Counted from the first letter of the stretch, positions 51,407-59,501 are shown. The stretch is DNA of 64,000 bases from Bacillota bacterium (GCA_021770445.1 JAETQY010000010.1:1-64000), one strand, 5' to 3'. Notes: generated by a model from the letters alone, not told the origin. A program made the numbers and translations.

Positions 51407-53005
51407 CTAATCCCAGTCGTCCCACTCGTACTCCAGCACGGCCCCGGTGACGCCGTCGATGGTGTACTCATACTCCGTCTGGCCTGCGTAAAACTCCACC
51501 TCGTACTCCAGCCGGCCGTCGTCCCAGTCCCGCTCCACCTTCATCCCAGTGGTCTGGCTCTCGGACACGCCAGCGTGGGCCAGAGCAGCGGCCTTGGCCC
51601 CCTCACGGCCGATGTCGGCGGAGGCGGCAGCCCCGCTTGTCCCCGTCCCGCTGTGGTGGGTGTCGCTGTGGTGGCCGGAATTGTACTCCTCGTGGTGGTC
51701 GATCCCGCACTTCAAAACAGCGCCGGTGTAGCCGTCCACGGTGCAGTCATACTCAGTGGTGCCGCACCAGAACTCGATCTCATACTCCAATCGTCCGTCG
51801 TCCCAGTCCCGCTCGATCTTCCAGTTGGTAACGTCACCGGAGGACAGCCCCGCGTTGTCCAGGGCGGCCTTTTTGGCGGCGGCCTCTCCCACGTCCTGGT
51901 TGGTAGTGGACGGGGTGGTCACAGTGGGCTTCTGGGCGCTGGGTGTCTGGGGCGCGGGGTCAGGCGTTGTCGGAGCCGGGTCGGGGGCCGCGGGCGTGGT
52001 AGCGGAGGTATTCAGCACGTCCTTCTGGCCGCTGAGCACCGCCCCGGTGAAGGCGTCCACACGGTACTCATATTCCCAACCGTTGACGGTCAGCTCCACC
52101 TCATAGACGCCCTCATCCAGCTCCGGGTCCACATCCTTGACCACATTGGAGCTGAGCACCAGCGTCCCGGCATACTCCTGTGCGGCCCATGCGGCCTTGT
52201 CCTTGCCGATGGGGATGCGCTTTTCCCCCGCCTCCAGCAGGTCGTTCAGCTCCTCCACCGACAGGGCGGCCAGCTTGTCAAAGGCCTCGTCCCCGGCCCC
52301 GCTCATGTCCAGCACCTTTTGGACCAGCGCGGCCTTGCCGGCGGAGATGCCGCTGTCAAAGCCGCCGTATTCCACTCTGACCGCATCGTGGGTGACCACT
52401 TGGCTGAGCACATCAGTCCCCGGGGCCTGGGTCTGGAGGACGCTGTCCACCGAGGACACCAGCTCCGCCTGGAGCCGCTGGGCCCGGGCCTGGTCGTTGT
52501 CCTCCACCGAGATGAGGATGGCGGAGGAGATGCTGTCCAGATAGCCCTCCCGCACCAGGGCCCCCACGATGGCGTTCACCGCCACGTCCACCTTGGTGCC
52601 CTTCAGGTCGGCGCCGCCGCCCATGTCGAAGAGGACGGCCGCGGCCTCCTCGTTGAGGGCGGTGCAGGAGATGACCCGTTCCGCCCGGTTCACCTTTAGC
52701 TCGATGCTGGGGTTGACGTCCAGAGACACCACACTGGCAACGGCGTAGCTCTGGTGATAGATCAGCCCGCCTCCTCCGGCCCCCAGCAGCACCAGCGCTG
52801 CGCAGGCGGCGGCCAGCCAGGGACGCAGCTTCCGCCTGGGCTTCACCTCCGTAACCTCCACATCAATGATATTCTCTTTCAGCTCTTTCATTTCTATCAC
52901 ACTCCCGTTTTGTTCGCCGCAGCGGGAGAGGATCGCTTCCAAGTCGTCGGGGGCGGCACGGGTAAAGGCGTCCGCCAGCTTCTGTTCCAGTTCCCGGTCG
53001 GTCAT
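51407..53005 (-). CDS. RsgI-like anti-sigma factor with PepSY repeats
   Basis: This is a 532-residue membrane protein whose ATG overlaps the sigma-factor stop (ATGA), so the 653-residue frame is not used. The N-terminus (1-60) has the short sigma-interacting helix pattern. A single membrane helix (about 61-80) precedes an RsgI-like extracellular domain (SLDVNPSIELKVNRAERVI). Three PepSY-like modules follow; two of them share the near-identical ERDWDDGRLEYE(I/V)EF segment, an internal duplication. Pro/Thr and His/Ser linkers separate the modules. RsgI proteins usually pair with SigI-type factors; here the partner is an ECF-like sigma gene. Confidence 0.85.
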   Translation of the reverse strand: MTDRELEQKLADAFTRAAPDDLEAILSRCGEQNGSVIEMKELKENIIDVEVTEVKPRRKLRPWLAAACAALVLLGAGGGGLIYHQSYAVASVVSLDVNPSIELKVNRAERVISCTALNEEAAAVLFDMGGGADLKGTKVDVAVNAIVGALVREGYLDSISSAILISVEDNDQARAQRLQAELVSSVDSVLQTQAPGTDVLSQVVTHDAVRVEYGGFDSGISAGKAALVQKVLDMSGAGDEAFDKLAALSVEELNDLLEAGEKRIPIGKDKAAWAAQEYAGTLVLSSNVVKDVDPELDEGVYEVELTVNGWEYEYRVDAFTGAVLSGQKDVLNTSATTPAAPDPAPTTPDPAPQTPSAQKPTVTTPSTTNQDVGEAAAKKAALDNAGLSSGDVTNWKIERDWDDGRLEYEIEFWCGTTEYDCTVDGYTGAVLKCGIDHHEEYNSGHHSDTHHSGTGTSGAAASADIGREGAKAAALAHAGVSESQTTGMKVERDWDDGRLEYEVEFYAGQTEYEYTIDGVTGAVLEYEWDDWD

Positions 53006-53577
53006 CGGTCGCTCTCTCCTTTCATCTGGGCTCTCAATTTTTTCAGCCCGCGGTGGTATTTGGACAGGACAGTGGACAGAGGCAGCTCCAACAGCACAGC
53101 GATCTCCCGGTGCTTCAGGCCGGTGACGGCATGGAGCAGGACGATCTCCCGCTCCTCCGCCCCCAGCCGGGCCAGCGCCCCCTGGAGGAGCTGCCGGTCC
53201 TCCGGTGAGACCTCCGGAGCGGCGGCGGGGATGGCGTTCCAGGCCTCCTCGTCCAGTTCTATCTGCCGCCCGCTCTGGCGCAGGCGGGACCGGGCCAGGT
53301 TCCGGGCCACGGTGAGCAGCCAGGCCATAGGTGAGCCCTGGGGCCGGTAGGCCGGGGCACTCTCCCACACCTTCACAAAGACGTCCTGGGCCACATCCTG
53401 GGCCTCATGGGCGTCCCGGAGCAGGGACAGCGCCAGGGCGTACACCGCCCCTCGGGTCAGGGCATACAGCCGGGCAAAGGCCTCCCGGTCCCCCTGCCCC
53501 ACCTGGAGCAGAAGTCGGTCCAGCTCCCGGTCCCGGGATTCCTCTTCCGTTGTCTGAACCCCCAGTAGAGTCAGCAT
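53002..53577 (-). CDS. ECF-type RNA polymerase sigma factor
   Basis: This is a 191-residue sigma factor. Region 2 includes ARLYALTRGAVYALALSLL and DAHEAQDVAQDVFVKVW; region 4 includes LLHAVTGLKHREIAVLLELPLSTVLSKYHRGLKKL. No region 1 or 3 is present. AGGAGA precedes the ATG. Co-transcribed and overlapped with the anti-sigma gene, it should control a cell-envelope regulon of its own. Confidence 0.93.
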   Translation of the reverse strand: MLTLLGVQTTEEESRDRELDRLLLQVGQGDREAFARLYALTRGAVYALALSLLRDAHEAQDVAQDVFVKVWESAPAYRPQGSPMAWLLTVARNLARSRLRQSGRQIELDEEAWNAIPAAAPEVSPEDRQLLQGALARLGAEEREIVLLHAVTGLKHREIAVLLELPLSTVLSKYHRGLKKLRAQMKGESDR

Positions 53578-53654
53578 AGTCCATTTCTCCTGTCACATAA
53601 GGAACGCGCAAAGGCGCCGTTTTATTGCACACGGCAAAAAATTTTTTCATCCCT

Positions 53655-53683
53655 ATTATATTGCCCATCTCTCTGGAAAGCAA
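53655..53683 (-). promoter_or_regulatory. Sigma-A promoter of the ECF/anti-sigma operon
   Basis: The minus strand reads TTGCTT (53683-53678), 17 bases, TATAAT (53660-53655). An additional autoregulated ECF promoter was not clear. Confidence 0.65.
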
Positions 53684-53745
53684 GAAAAAATCCCGCCGTC
53701 CCGGAACAAGTCCGAAACAGCGGGAGCACAGGGGAACGGAACAAC

Positions 53746-54315
53746 TCACCCCTCCGGGTGGATACCGGCTTTGACTAGCCGCTCCCGAAGAACGGGGCCC
53801 AGTCCGGTGGCAATGACCATCTTCCCAAGGTCGAAGGGGATAAAGGGGAGCACACACTTCACCAGCGCCACCTCCAGCGCGGCGTTCATCATCGCGCAAA
53901 ACATCGCGGTTCCAAGGGTGTAGAGCACAGCGGTAGCCAAAATCATGCCGCCCAGATGGATCGCGCGGTTTTTGGGAAAGGCCTTAATGATCAGACCGCC
54001 TATGATAACCATAGGGACGTAACCCAGAATGTAGCCTCCTGTAGGTCCGGCCAAAACACCCAGTCCACCTCGGAACCCGCTGAACACCGGTATCCCTACC
54101 AAGCCCAGCAGAATATAGACCAAAGTGGCTGTCGCGGCCCCTTTCCAGCCCAGGATATAGGGGGACAGATAGAGGACAAAGGTACACAGAGTAAAGGACA
54201 CCTCTCCCCAGGCCGGGATGGAGAAGGGGGCAACCGCCGCGATTACCGCCGTCATCATCGCCGTCATTGCCAAAACATAAACCTTGCTTTTATTGCTTTT
54301 TGCATCGACTTCCAT
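53746..54315 (-). CDS. bioY: Biotin transporter substrate-binding subunit BioY
   Basis: This 189-residue membrane protein is the S-component of an ECF-type vitamin transporter with six helices. The typical VPFTLQ-like region (WGEVSFTLCTFVLYLSPYILG), GPTGGYILGY and C-terminal PFIPFDLGK are present. AAAAAGGAGCGG lies before the ATG. No EcfAAT genes are adjacent, consistent with use of shared modules elsewhere. Its promoter carries a probable BirA operator. Confidence 0.94.
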   Translation of the reverse strand: MEVDAKSNKSKVYVLAMTAMMTAVIAAVAPFSIPAWGEVSFTLCTFVLYLSPYILGWKGAATATLVYILLGLVGIPVFSGFRGGLGVLAGPTGGYILGYVPMVIIGGLIIKAFPKNRAIHLGGMILATAVLYTLGTAMFCAMMNAALEVALVKCVLPFIPFDLGKMVIATGLGPVLRERLVKAGIHPEG

Positions 54316-54359
54316 AAGATCTTCCGCTCCTTTTTAGATTGTAACCCGATTTCTTAATC

Positions 54360-54412
54360 AGTATACAATGCCTCGCCGCATTTGTCAACTATATTTTTTA
54401 TTAGTTTACTAT
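54360..54412 (-). promoter_or_regulatory. bioY promoter with candidate BirA operator
   Basis: The minus strand has TTGACA (54388-54383), 17 bases, TATACT (54365-54360). Overlapping its -35 are inverted half-sites GTAAAC (54409-54404) and GTTGAC (54389-54384) separated by 14 bases, like the BirA operator of Firmicutes. Biotin repression is thus expected. Confidence 0.68.
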
Positions 54413-54538
54413 TTATTTTTATGTCTGAAAATTCAGAAAATCTTAATCTCTCCTTCAGGTCATTTTAGAGTTTCCGTGATAGTATTCTATCAGGCGGACA
54501 AAGAATCCCACCTGTCTGCATGAAAGGAGAGCTGCGCC

Positions 54539-55072
54539 ATGGCGGAACGCACAGTACATATTCTACTCACCCGGTCGGGGACCTGGTTCTCCCGGCTGAT
54601 CCACTTTGCCACCCAGGACAGCTACACCCACGCCTCCATCGGCCTGGACGGCCCCGACGGGCCCTTCTACAGCTTTGCCCGGAAATACCGCTATCTGGCC
54701 CTCCCCGCCGGACTGGTGGAGGAACAGGTCACGGTGCACCGCCGGGCGGTCCCCTGCTGCCTGTACGAGCTGAAGGTGAGCGAGGAGACCTATCTCCGCC
54801 TGCGGCAGAAGCTGCGCTCCATGTACGCCCAGCGGGAGGAGTATCACTACAGCGTGCTAGGGGTGTTCGCCTGCTACTTCAACCTCTCCCTCCAGCGCAG
54901 GCACCACTACTTTTGCTCCCAATTCGTGGCTGGCCTGCTGGAGAACTGCGGCGCGGCGGAGCTACCCAAACCCCCGTCCCTGGTGCGACCTGCGGATCTT
55001 TGCAGGCTGAAGGAGCTGCGTCCCATCCACCAGGGCGCGCTGGGCGGCATCCTCTCTCAGCCCGCCGCCTGA
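54539..55072 (+). CDS. NlpC/P60-like (YiiX-type) cysteine hydrolase
   Basis: This is a 177-residue protein with AGGAGAG before the ATG. THASIGLDG (His about 31) and the CSQFVAGLLENCG motif (Cys about 127) are in the order of permuted papain-like YiiX/YebB hydrolases. There is no signal peptide. The substrate is unknown; family members have been proposed as amidases on peptides or lipids. Confidence 0.7.
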   Translation: MAERTVHILLTRSGTWFSRLIHFATQDSYTHASIGLDGPDGPFYSFARKYRYLALPAGLVEEQVTVHRRAVPCCLYELKVSEETYLRLRQKLRSMYAQREEYHYSVLGVFACYFNLSLQRRHHYFCSQFVAGLLENCGAAELPKPPSLVRPADLCRLKELRPIHQGALGGILSQPAA

Positions 55073-55100
55073 AAATTTTTCGGATTTTCAATTTTAGGGG

Positions 55101-55129
55101 TTGACTTTTCCGCCAGGTGCCGCTATAAT
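55101..55129 (+). promoter_or_regulatory. Promoter of tRNA-Gly
   Basis: TTGACT (55101-55106), 17 bases, TATAAT (55124-55129). Confidence 0.85.
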
Positions 55130-55142
55130 AGCCACTGTTGTT

Positions 55143-55218
55143 GCGAGTGTAGCTCATCTGGTAGAGCGCCACCTTGCCAAGGTGGAGGTAGCGAGTTCGA
55201 GCCTCGTCACTCGCTCCA
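55143..55218 (+). tRNA. tRNA-Gly(GCC)
   Basis: This is a 76-nt cloverleaf. The acceptor GCGAGTG (55143-55149) pairs with CACTCGC (55208-55214). The anticodon stem CCACC/GGTGG encloses loop TTGCCAA, giving anticodon GCC, and the encoded CCA follows discriminator T. Confidence 0.96.
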
Positions 55219-55258
55219 CGTCGCCGCGGACGTCATATCGTTCGCGGCGACTTTTTTA
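55219..55258 (+). terminator. Terminator of tRNA-Gly
   Basis: GTCGCCGCG ... CGCGGCGAC (9 bp) followed by a T-run. Confidence 0.85.
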
Positions 55259-55297
55259 TAAAAAGTCACCTCTCACTCATTTTGTCGCGGCTCCTCT

Positions 55298-55395
55298 CCA
55301 AACCGCAACCGCTGACGCTGGGTTGCGGTTTGGTTTTGGGTGCAAACCTGAATGTGAAATTAGGGACACCTCTGTTTAGAAGTGTCCCTGAAATT
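55298..55395. terminator. Two hairpins between tRNA-Gly and the HxlR gene
   Basis: CAAACCGCAACC/GGTTGCGGTTTG (about 55298-55331) with a T-rich tail, and AGGGACAC/GTGTCCCT (about 55362-55388) followed by GAAATTTTTT. Their orientation suggests plus-strand termination, but the second also follows the HxlR gene on the minus strand. Confidence 0.5.
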
Positions 55396-55427
55396 TTTTC
55401 GGCCGGCCTGACCCCGACCTCTTCATA

Positions 55428-55754
55428 CTATTGCGCAATATTTTGATAATTCTGACCCCAGATCTCCATTGCGTCCAGAATGGGCCGGAGGGTCTCCCCC
55501 AATTCATTTAAGGCGTATTCTACGCGGGGCGGCACTTCGGCATAGACCGTGCGACTTATGATGCCGTCGGCCTCCATTGACCGCAGGCTGTCCGTGAGGA
55601 CCTTCTGGCTGATCCCCTCCAGGTCCTTCCTCAGCTCGTTAAACCGCCAGGGGCGCTGGAGCAGATTGCGTAAAATCAACAGCTTCCACTTGCTGCCGAT
55701 GATCTGTACCGTGGTGGCGACCGGGCAGGCGGGCAGCTCTTCTTTTGTCAACAT
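55428..55754 (-). CDS. HxlR-family transcriptional regulator
   Basis: This is a 108-residue winged-helix regulator from ATG 55754, which has AGGAGGG upstream; the longer start at 55799 lies within its promoter. The typical CPVATTVQIIGSKWKLLILRNL, RFNELRKDLEGISQKVLTDSLR and ADGIISRTVYAEVPPRVEYAL segments are present. Cys near residue 9 is the redox-sensing position in YodB/HypR-type members, suggesting a response to electrophiles or oxidants. It is divergent to the Cys-repeat peptide operon and likely regulates it. Confidence 0.9.
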   Translation of the reverse strand: MLTKEELPACPVATTVQIIGSKWKLLILRNLLQRPWRFNELRKDLEGISQKVLTDSLRSMEADGIISRTVYAEVPPRVEYALNELGETLRPILDAMEIWGQNYQNIAQ

Positions 55755-55799
55755 GGCGATGTACCCTCCTATTAGTTTAAAATAGCATGTTACATTCAA

Positions 55800-55828
55800 A
55801 TTATAATATGTTGTGGAACTTTGCGCAA
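55800..55828 (-). promoter_or_regulatory. Sigma-A promoter of the HxlR gene
   Basis: The minus strand reads TTGCGC (55828-55823), 17 bases, TATAAT (55805-55800). Plus-strand repeats around 55830-55885 (GGTTAC, GGTGACT, AAGTGCGTACTTG) may be HxlR binding sites for the divergent operon. Confidence 0.65.
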
Positions 55829-55949
55829 GAGGTTACAAAAAGGTGACTGAGTAATAAAAAAGTGCGTACTTGTTTCCAAGCTGGAGGCGAATTAGGATAG
55901 ATGTGCGGACCGAAAACGGGTCCGACAAACATACTGGAGGTACACAACT

Positions 55950-56099
55950 ATGGCACTCTCTGATCTTTCAAGCTGGAACGGCTCCGCCTGCGGCGCGTCC
56001 GACAAGCCCGCCGCCTGTGGCACAGCCTGTGGTGCGTCCGGCAAGCCGGAGGAGAAACCCGCCGCCTGCGGTACCGCCTGCGGCGCCGGCGACAAGTAA
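55950..56099 (+). CDS. Cys-rich ACGx-repeat RiPP precursor peptide
   Basis: This is a 49-residue peptide with TGGAGG before its ATG. A short leader (MALSDLSSWNG) is followed by the repeats SACGA, AACGTACGA and AACGTACGA separated by Lys/Pro/Asp spacers. There are five cysteines (14, 23, 27, 40, 44), each in an ACG context. It lies directly before a radical SAM/SPASM enzyme, the usual arrangement for ribosomal peptides modified at Cys. I recall families called the ACGX system for such pairs, but have not verified this and know of no determined product. Confidence 0.82.
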   Translation: MALSDLSSWNGSACGASDKPAACGTACGASGKPEEKPAACGTACGAGDK

Positions 56100-56106
56100 C
56101 AGCTGA

Positions 56107-56135
56107 CCCCCGGTAAGGCCAGCCCTTGCCGGGGG
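56107..56135 (+). terminator. Hairpin between precursor and radical SAM genes
   Basis: CCCCCGGTAAGG (56107-56118) pairs with CCTTGCCGGGGG (56124-56135) with one mismatch and no T-run. It is a plausible partial terminator or mRNA stabiliser that would give excess precursor over enzymes. Confidence 0.6.
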
Positions 56136-56184
56136 CAATCAAATGCGGCCGGCCTCGCCGGTTTTCATATAAGGGGAACACAGC

Positions 56185-57216
56185 ATGAAACAATATTTTT
56201 CCTTTCAATGGCACATTACAGACGAATGTGACCAGCGGTGCAAGCACTGCTACATCTTCTCGGAGGACACCTGCAAGCAGCCGGACGCCATGACCTGGGA
56301 GCAGATGCAGGACGTTGTGGACAACTGCCTGGACTTCTGCCAGATGTACCACCGCCTGCCCTACTTCTACCTCACCGGCGGCGACCCCATCCTGCACCCC
56401 GACTTCTGGAGGCTGCTGGGCCTGCTGAAGGAGCGGGATATTCCTTTTACCATCATGGGTAACCCCTTCCACCTGAACGACGAGGTGTGCAAACGTCTGA
56501 AATTCTACGGCTGCCAGAAGTATCAGCTCTCTCTGGACGGGATGCGGAACACCCACGACTGGTTCCGCAAGCCCGGCTCCTTTGACTGCACCCTGGAAAA
56601 AATCGCCTGTATCAAAAACGCCGGCATCCGCAGCGTGATTATGACCACGGTATCAGGTGCTAACATAAAAGAGGTCCCGGACATCATAGATACGGTGGTA
56701 CAATACGGCGCGGACGTGTTTGCCTTTGCCCGGTACTGCCCCACCAGCCAGGAGAAGGACACCGGCATCACCCCCCAGGAGTACCGGGAGCTGCTGGCCC
56801 TCTGCGATGAAAAATTTAAGGCCTATGAGGCGTCGGGCTGTGAGACCTACTTTAATAAAAAGGACCACCTCTGGACGCTGTACGAATATGAGACCGGGGC
56901 CTTCAAAATCCCGGACACCGCCCGGGAGGGCATGATCTACGGTGGCTGCAACTGCGGAAACTGCCATTTGACCATCCTGCCCACCGGCGACCTGTACGCA
57001 TGCCGCCGGGTCCAGAACAGTAAGGTGGGAAATGTCTTTGAGGACAGGATCGCGGACGTGTGGGTCTGCGAGATGGAGGCCTACCGGGATTATCAAAAAT
57101 TCCAGAAGTGCGCCAAATGTGAGCTACTGGCCTGGTGCCGGGGCTGTCCCGCCGTGTCCTGCGGGGCCGACGGGGACTTCTACGCCCCCGACCCCCAGTG
57201 CTGGAAGGAGGTATAG
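56185..57216 (+). CDS. Radical SAM/SPASM peptide-modifying enzyme
   Basis: This 343-residue enzyme has GGGGAAC-type sequence before its ATG. The radical SAM [4Fe-4S] motif is Cys15-Cys19-Cys22 (CDQRCKHC), with YLTGGDP for SAM contact. A C-terminal SPASM-type domain has GGCNCGNCHLTILPTGDLYACRRV and KCAKCELLAWCRGCPAVSC for auxiliary clusters. It should modify the 49-residue Cys-repeat peptide, probably by thioether or related cross-links. It is followed 2 bp later by the flavin/ferredoxin gene. Confidence 0.92.
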   Translation: MKQYFSFQWHITDECDQRCKHCYIFSEDTCKQPDAMTWEQMQDVVDNCLDFCQMYHRLPYFYLTGGDPILHPDFWRLLGLLKERDIPFTIMGNPFHLNDEVCKRLKFYGCQKYQLSLDGMRNTHDWFRKPGSFDCTLEKIACIKNAGIRSVIMTTVSGANIKEVPDIIDTVVQYGADVFAFARYCPTSQEKDTGITPQEYRELLALCDEKFKAYEASGCETYFNKKDHLWTLYEYETGAFKIPDTAREGMIYGGCNCGNCHLTILPTGDLYACRRVQNSKVGNVFEDRIADVWVCEMEAYRDYQKFQKCAKCELLAWCRGCPAVSCGADGDFYAPDPQCWKEV

Positions 57217-57218
57217 TC

Positions 57219-57830
57219 ATGGATGCCAAGACTTGTTTGCAGAAATTGCAGTATGTGGGGGTGTTGGCCTTTGCCACAGTGGACGGGCAGGGCGCGCCCC
57301 AGGTCCGCAACATCAGCGCCATTCACTACGAGCCCGAGGCCCTGTACTTCTTTACGGCTAAGGGCAAGGATTTCTGCCGTCAGCTCCTGGCTGACGGGCG
57401 GGTGCAGATCCTGGGCTATACGAAGTACAAGGAGATGATCCGTCTGTCCGCCAGGGCGAAGCCCGCCGCGGAGCAGCAGAAGTGGATCGACAGAATATTT
57501 GAGGAGCAGCCCTATCTCTCCAACGTGTACCCCGGCGACACCCGCGCGCTGGCCGGGATCGTGTTTGAGGTCAGGGACGGGGAGCTTGAGTATTTCCATC
57601 TGGGAGTCAACCCGATTTTCCGGGAGAGCTACACCATTGGCGGCGGAGCGGTCACAGAGAAGGGCTATCAGATCACAGGGGCCTGTATCGGCTGCGGAAG
57701 CTGCGCCGAGCACTGTCCCCAGCGGTGCATCGAACCGGGGACGCCCTACCAAATCCAGCAGGAGCACTGTCTACACTGCGGCAACTGCCACGGGGTCTGC
57801 CCCGTCCATGCGGTAGAAAGGCGGGGATGA
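57219..57830 (+). CDS. Pyridoxamine-5'-phosphate-oxidase-like flavoprotein fused to ferredoxin
   Basis: This is a 203-residue fusion. A split-barrel flavin domain (1-145, with LAFATVDGQGAPQVRNIS and FFTAKGKDFCRQL) is followed by two [4Fe-4S] motifs (CIGCGSCAEHCPQRCIEP and CLHCGNCHGVCP). GGAGG precedes the ATG and the gene overlaps nothing. It could reduce the radical SAM clusters or act on the peptide; this is inference from position. Confidence 0.85.
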   Translation: MDAKTCLQKLQYVGVLAFATVDGQGAPQVRNISAIHYEPEALYFFTAKGKDFCRQLLADGRVQILGYTKYKEMIRLSARAKPAAEQQKWIDRIFEEQPYLSNVYPGDTRALAGIVFEVRDGELEYFHLGVNPIFRESYTIGGGAVTEKGYQITGACIGCGSCAEHCPQRCIEPGTPYQIQQEHCLHCGNCHGVCPVHAVERRG

Positions 57831-57831
57831 C

Positions 57832-58611
57832 ATGACCCAGGCAGAACGTCGAACATATTTGATACAGAAATTGCTGGCCGAACATCCCAAGTATCGGGAA
57901 CTGTCTGTCCCGGCGGATGCTGCGGAACAGAAAAAACTCCTTCGCTCCCTGATGAATGTCCGCAATCCCCGGCCGGTCAGCCAGGATTTTCTCACAGTGC
58001 AGGACGCATATCTCCAGGAGGAGCTGGCCCAAAGAGGGGTCACCGACCTCGCCGACCTGACACCGATCAGGCCAGGGATCTACCTCTGGCAGGGGGACAT
58101 CACCACCCTGCGCTGTGACGCCATTGTCAACGCCGCCAACAGTGGAATGACCGGCTGCTATGTCCCCTGTCACGGCTGCATTGACAACTGCATCCACACC
58201 TATGCTGGGGTACAGCTGCGGCAGGAGTGCGCGGCAATTATGAGAAAACAGGGCCGGGAGGAGGAGACAGGCGGGGCAAAAATCACGCCGGGCTATAACC
58301 TCCCCTGCAAATATATTCTGCATACTGTGGGACCTATCGTGACCGGACCGCTGACACGGCGGGACGAGGAGCTGCTGGCCTCCTGCTACCGCTCCTGTCT
58401 GGAGCTGGCGGAGCGGCACGGGATCAAAAGCATCGCCTTCTGCTGTATCTCCACGGGGGAATTCCACTTCCCCAACCACAGGGCGGCGGAGATCGCGGTG
58501 CAGACGGTAAGCACATACCAAGCAAATCAAAACAGCGAGATTCAGGTGATTTTCAATGTGTTCAAAGATGTCGATTTTCAAAGCTACCACCAGCTGCTCA
58601 CAGCAGATTGA
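57832..58611 (+). CDS. Zinc-type macrodomain protein (ADP-ribosyl hydrolase)
   Basis: This is a 259-residue protein with an N-terminal helical extension (1-80) and a macrodomain from about 85 (GDITTLRCDAIVNAANSGMTG). The insertion CYVPCHGCIDNCIH supplies Cys/His ligands for zinc, as in Zn-macrodomains found beside class M sirtuins. GYNLPCKYILHTVGP and CCISTGEFHFP complete the ADP-ribose site. It starts 1 bp after the preceding stop and overlaps the sirtuin gene. It should remove the ADP-ribose that the sirtuin adds. Confidence 0.88.
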   Translation: MTQAERRTYLIQKLLAEHPKYRELSVPADAAEQKKLLRSLMNVRNPRPVSQDFLTVQDAYLQEELAQRGVTDLADLTPIRPGIYLWQGDITTLRCDAIVNAANSGMTGCYVPCHGCIDNCIHTYAGVQLRQECAAIMRKQGREEETGGAKITPGYNLPCKYILHTVGPIVTGPLTRRDEELLASCYRSCLELAERHGIKSIAFCCISTGEFHFPNHRAAEIAVQTVSTYQANQNSEIQVIFNVFKDVDFQSYHQLLTAD

Positions 58612-59425
58612 GCGTCTAAAAGCGGCACTGGAAGGAGCTGAGGCCGTTGTCATCGGCGCAGGCTCAGGCCTTTCTACCGCGGCGGGCTTTGTCTACACCG
58701 GGGAACGGTTTGACCGGTATTTCTCGGACTTTGCCGCAAAATATGGGTTTCAGGATATGTACTCCGGCGGCTTTTATCCCTACAGCACCCTGGAGGAATA
58801 CTGGGCCTACTGGAGCCGCTATATCACGGTCAACCGCTACATGGACCCGCCCAGGCCGGTTTATCAAAATCTGCTGGAGCTGGTAAAGGACAAGGACTAC
58901 TTTGTACTGACCACCAATGTGGACCACTGCTTTCAGAAGGCTGGCTTTGATAAAAAGCGGCTGTTCTACACCCAGGGGGACTACGGACTGTTTCAATGTA
59001 GCGGGCCCTGCCACCAGGAGACCCTTGACAACGAGGGCGCCATCAAGGCTATGATGGAGCAGCAGAAAGAGATGCGAATCCCATTCTCCCTGGTTCCCCG
59101 CTGCCCCCACTGTGGCCGGCCCCTGACTATGAACCTCCGGGCCGACGACAAATTTGTGGAGGATGAGGGCTGGCACTCCGCCGCCCAACGGTACTCCGAT
59201 TTTCTGCGCCGCCACGGGAATACAACTGTCCTGTTTCTGGAGCTGGGGGTGGGCTACAACACGCCGGTCATCATCAAATATCCGTTCTGGCGTATGACCG
59301 CGGCCAATCAGAGGGCAACCTATGCCTGTATCAATTTGGGCGAGGCGATCTGTCCGCAAGAGATAGCGCCACGATCCATCTGCATCGGCGGAGAGATTGA
59401 AGCCGTGCTGGACAATCTGATCTGA
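58556..59425 (+). CDS. Class M-like sirtuin (SirTM), protein ADP-ribosyltransferase
   Basis: This is a 289-residue SIR2-family protein. The NAD-binding loop GAGSGLSTAAGF and the catalytic region TTNVDHCFQKAGF are present; a zinc site is seen as CSGPCHQ and CPHCGRP. In SirTM enzymes of pathogenic Firmicutes and fungi the activity is ADP-ribosylation of lipoylated GcvH-like proteins in oxidative stress. Here GcvH-L and lipoate ligase genes are absent and a Cys-repeat peptide with rSAM enzyme takes their place. The ATG at 58556 overlaps the macrodomain gene by 56 bp; ATG 58568 is an alternative. Confidence 0.88.
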   Translation: MCSKMSIFKATTSCSQQIERLKAALEGAEAVVIGAGSGLSTAAGFVYTGERFDRYFSDFAAKYGFQDMYSGGFYPYSTLEEYWAYWSRYITVNRYMDPPRPVYQNLLELVKDKDYFVLTTNVDHCFQKAGFDKKRLFYTQGDYGLFQCSGPCHQETLDNEGAIKAMMEQQKEMRIPFSLVPRCPHCGRPLTMNLRADDKFVEDEGWHSAAQRYSDFLRRHGNTTVLFLELGVGYNTPVIIKYPFWRMTAANQRATYACINLGEAICPQEIAPRSICIGGEIEAVLDNLI

Positions 59426-59501
59426 AGAAATTTTTCTGCCCTGGCCGTCATCAGCGGCTAGGGCTCCCATTTTGTCTTGATAGCTCCACGTCATGTTCAC
59501 A

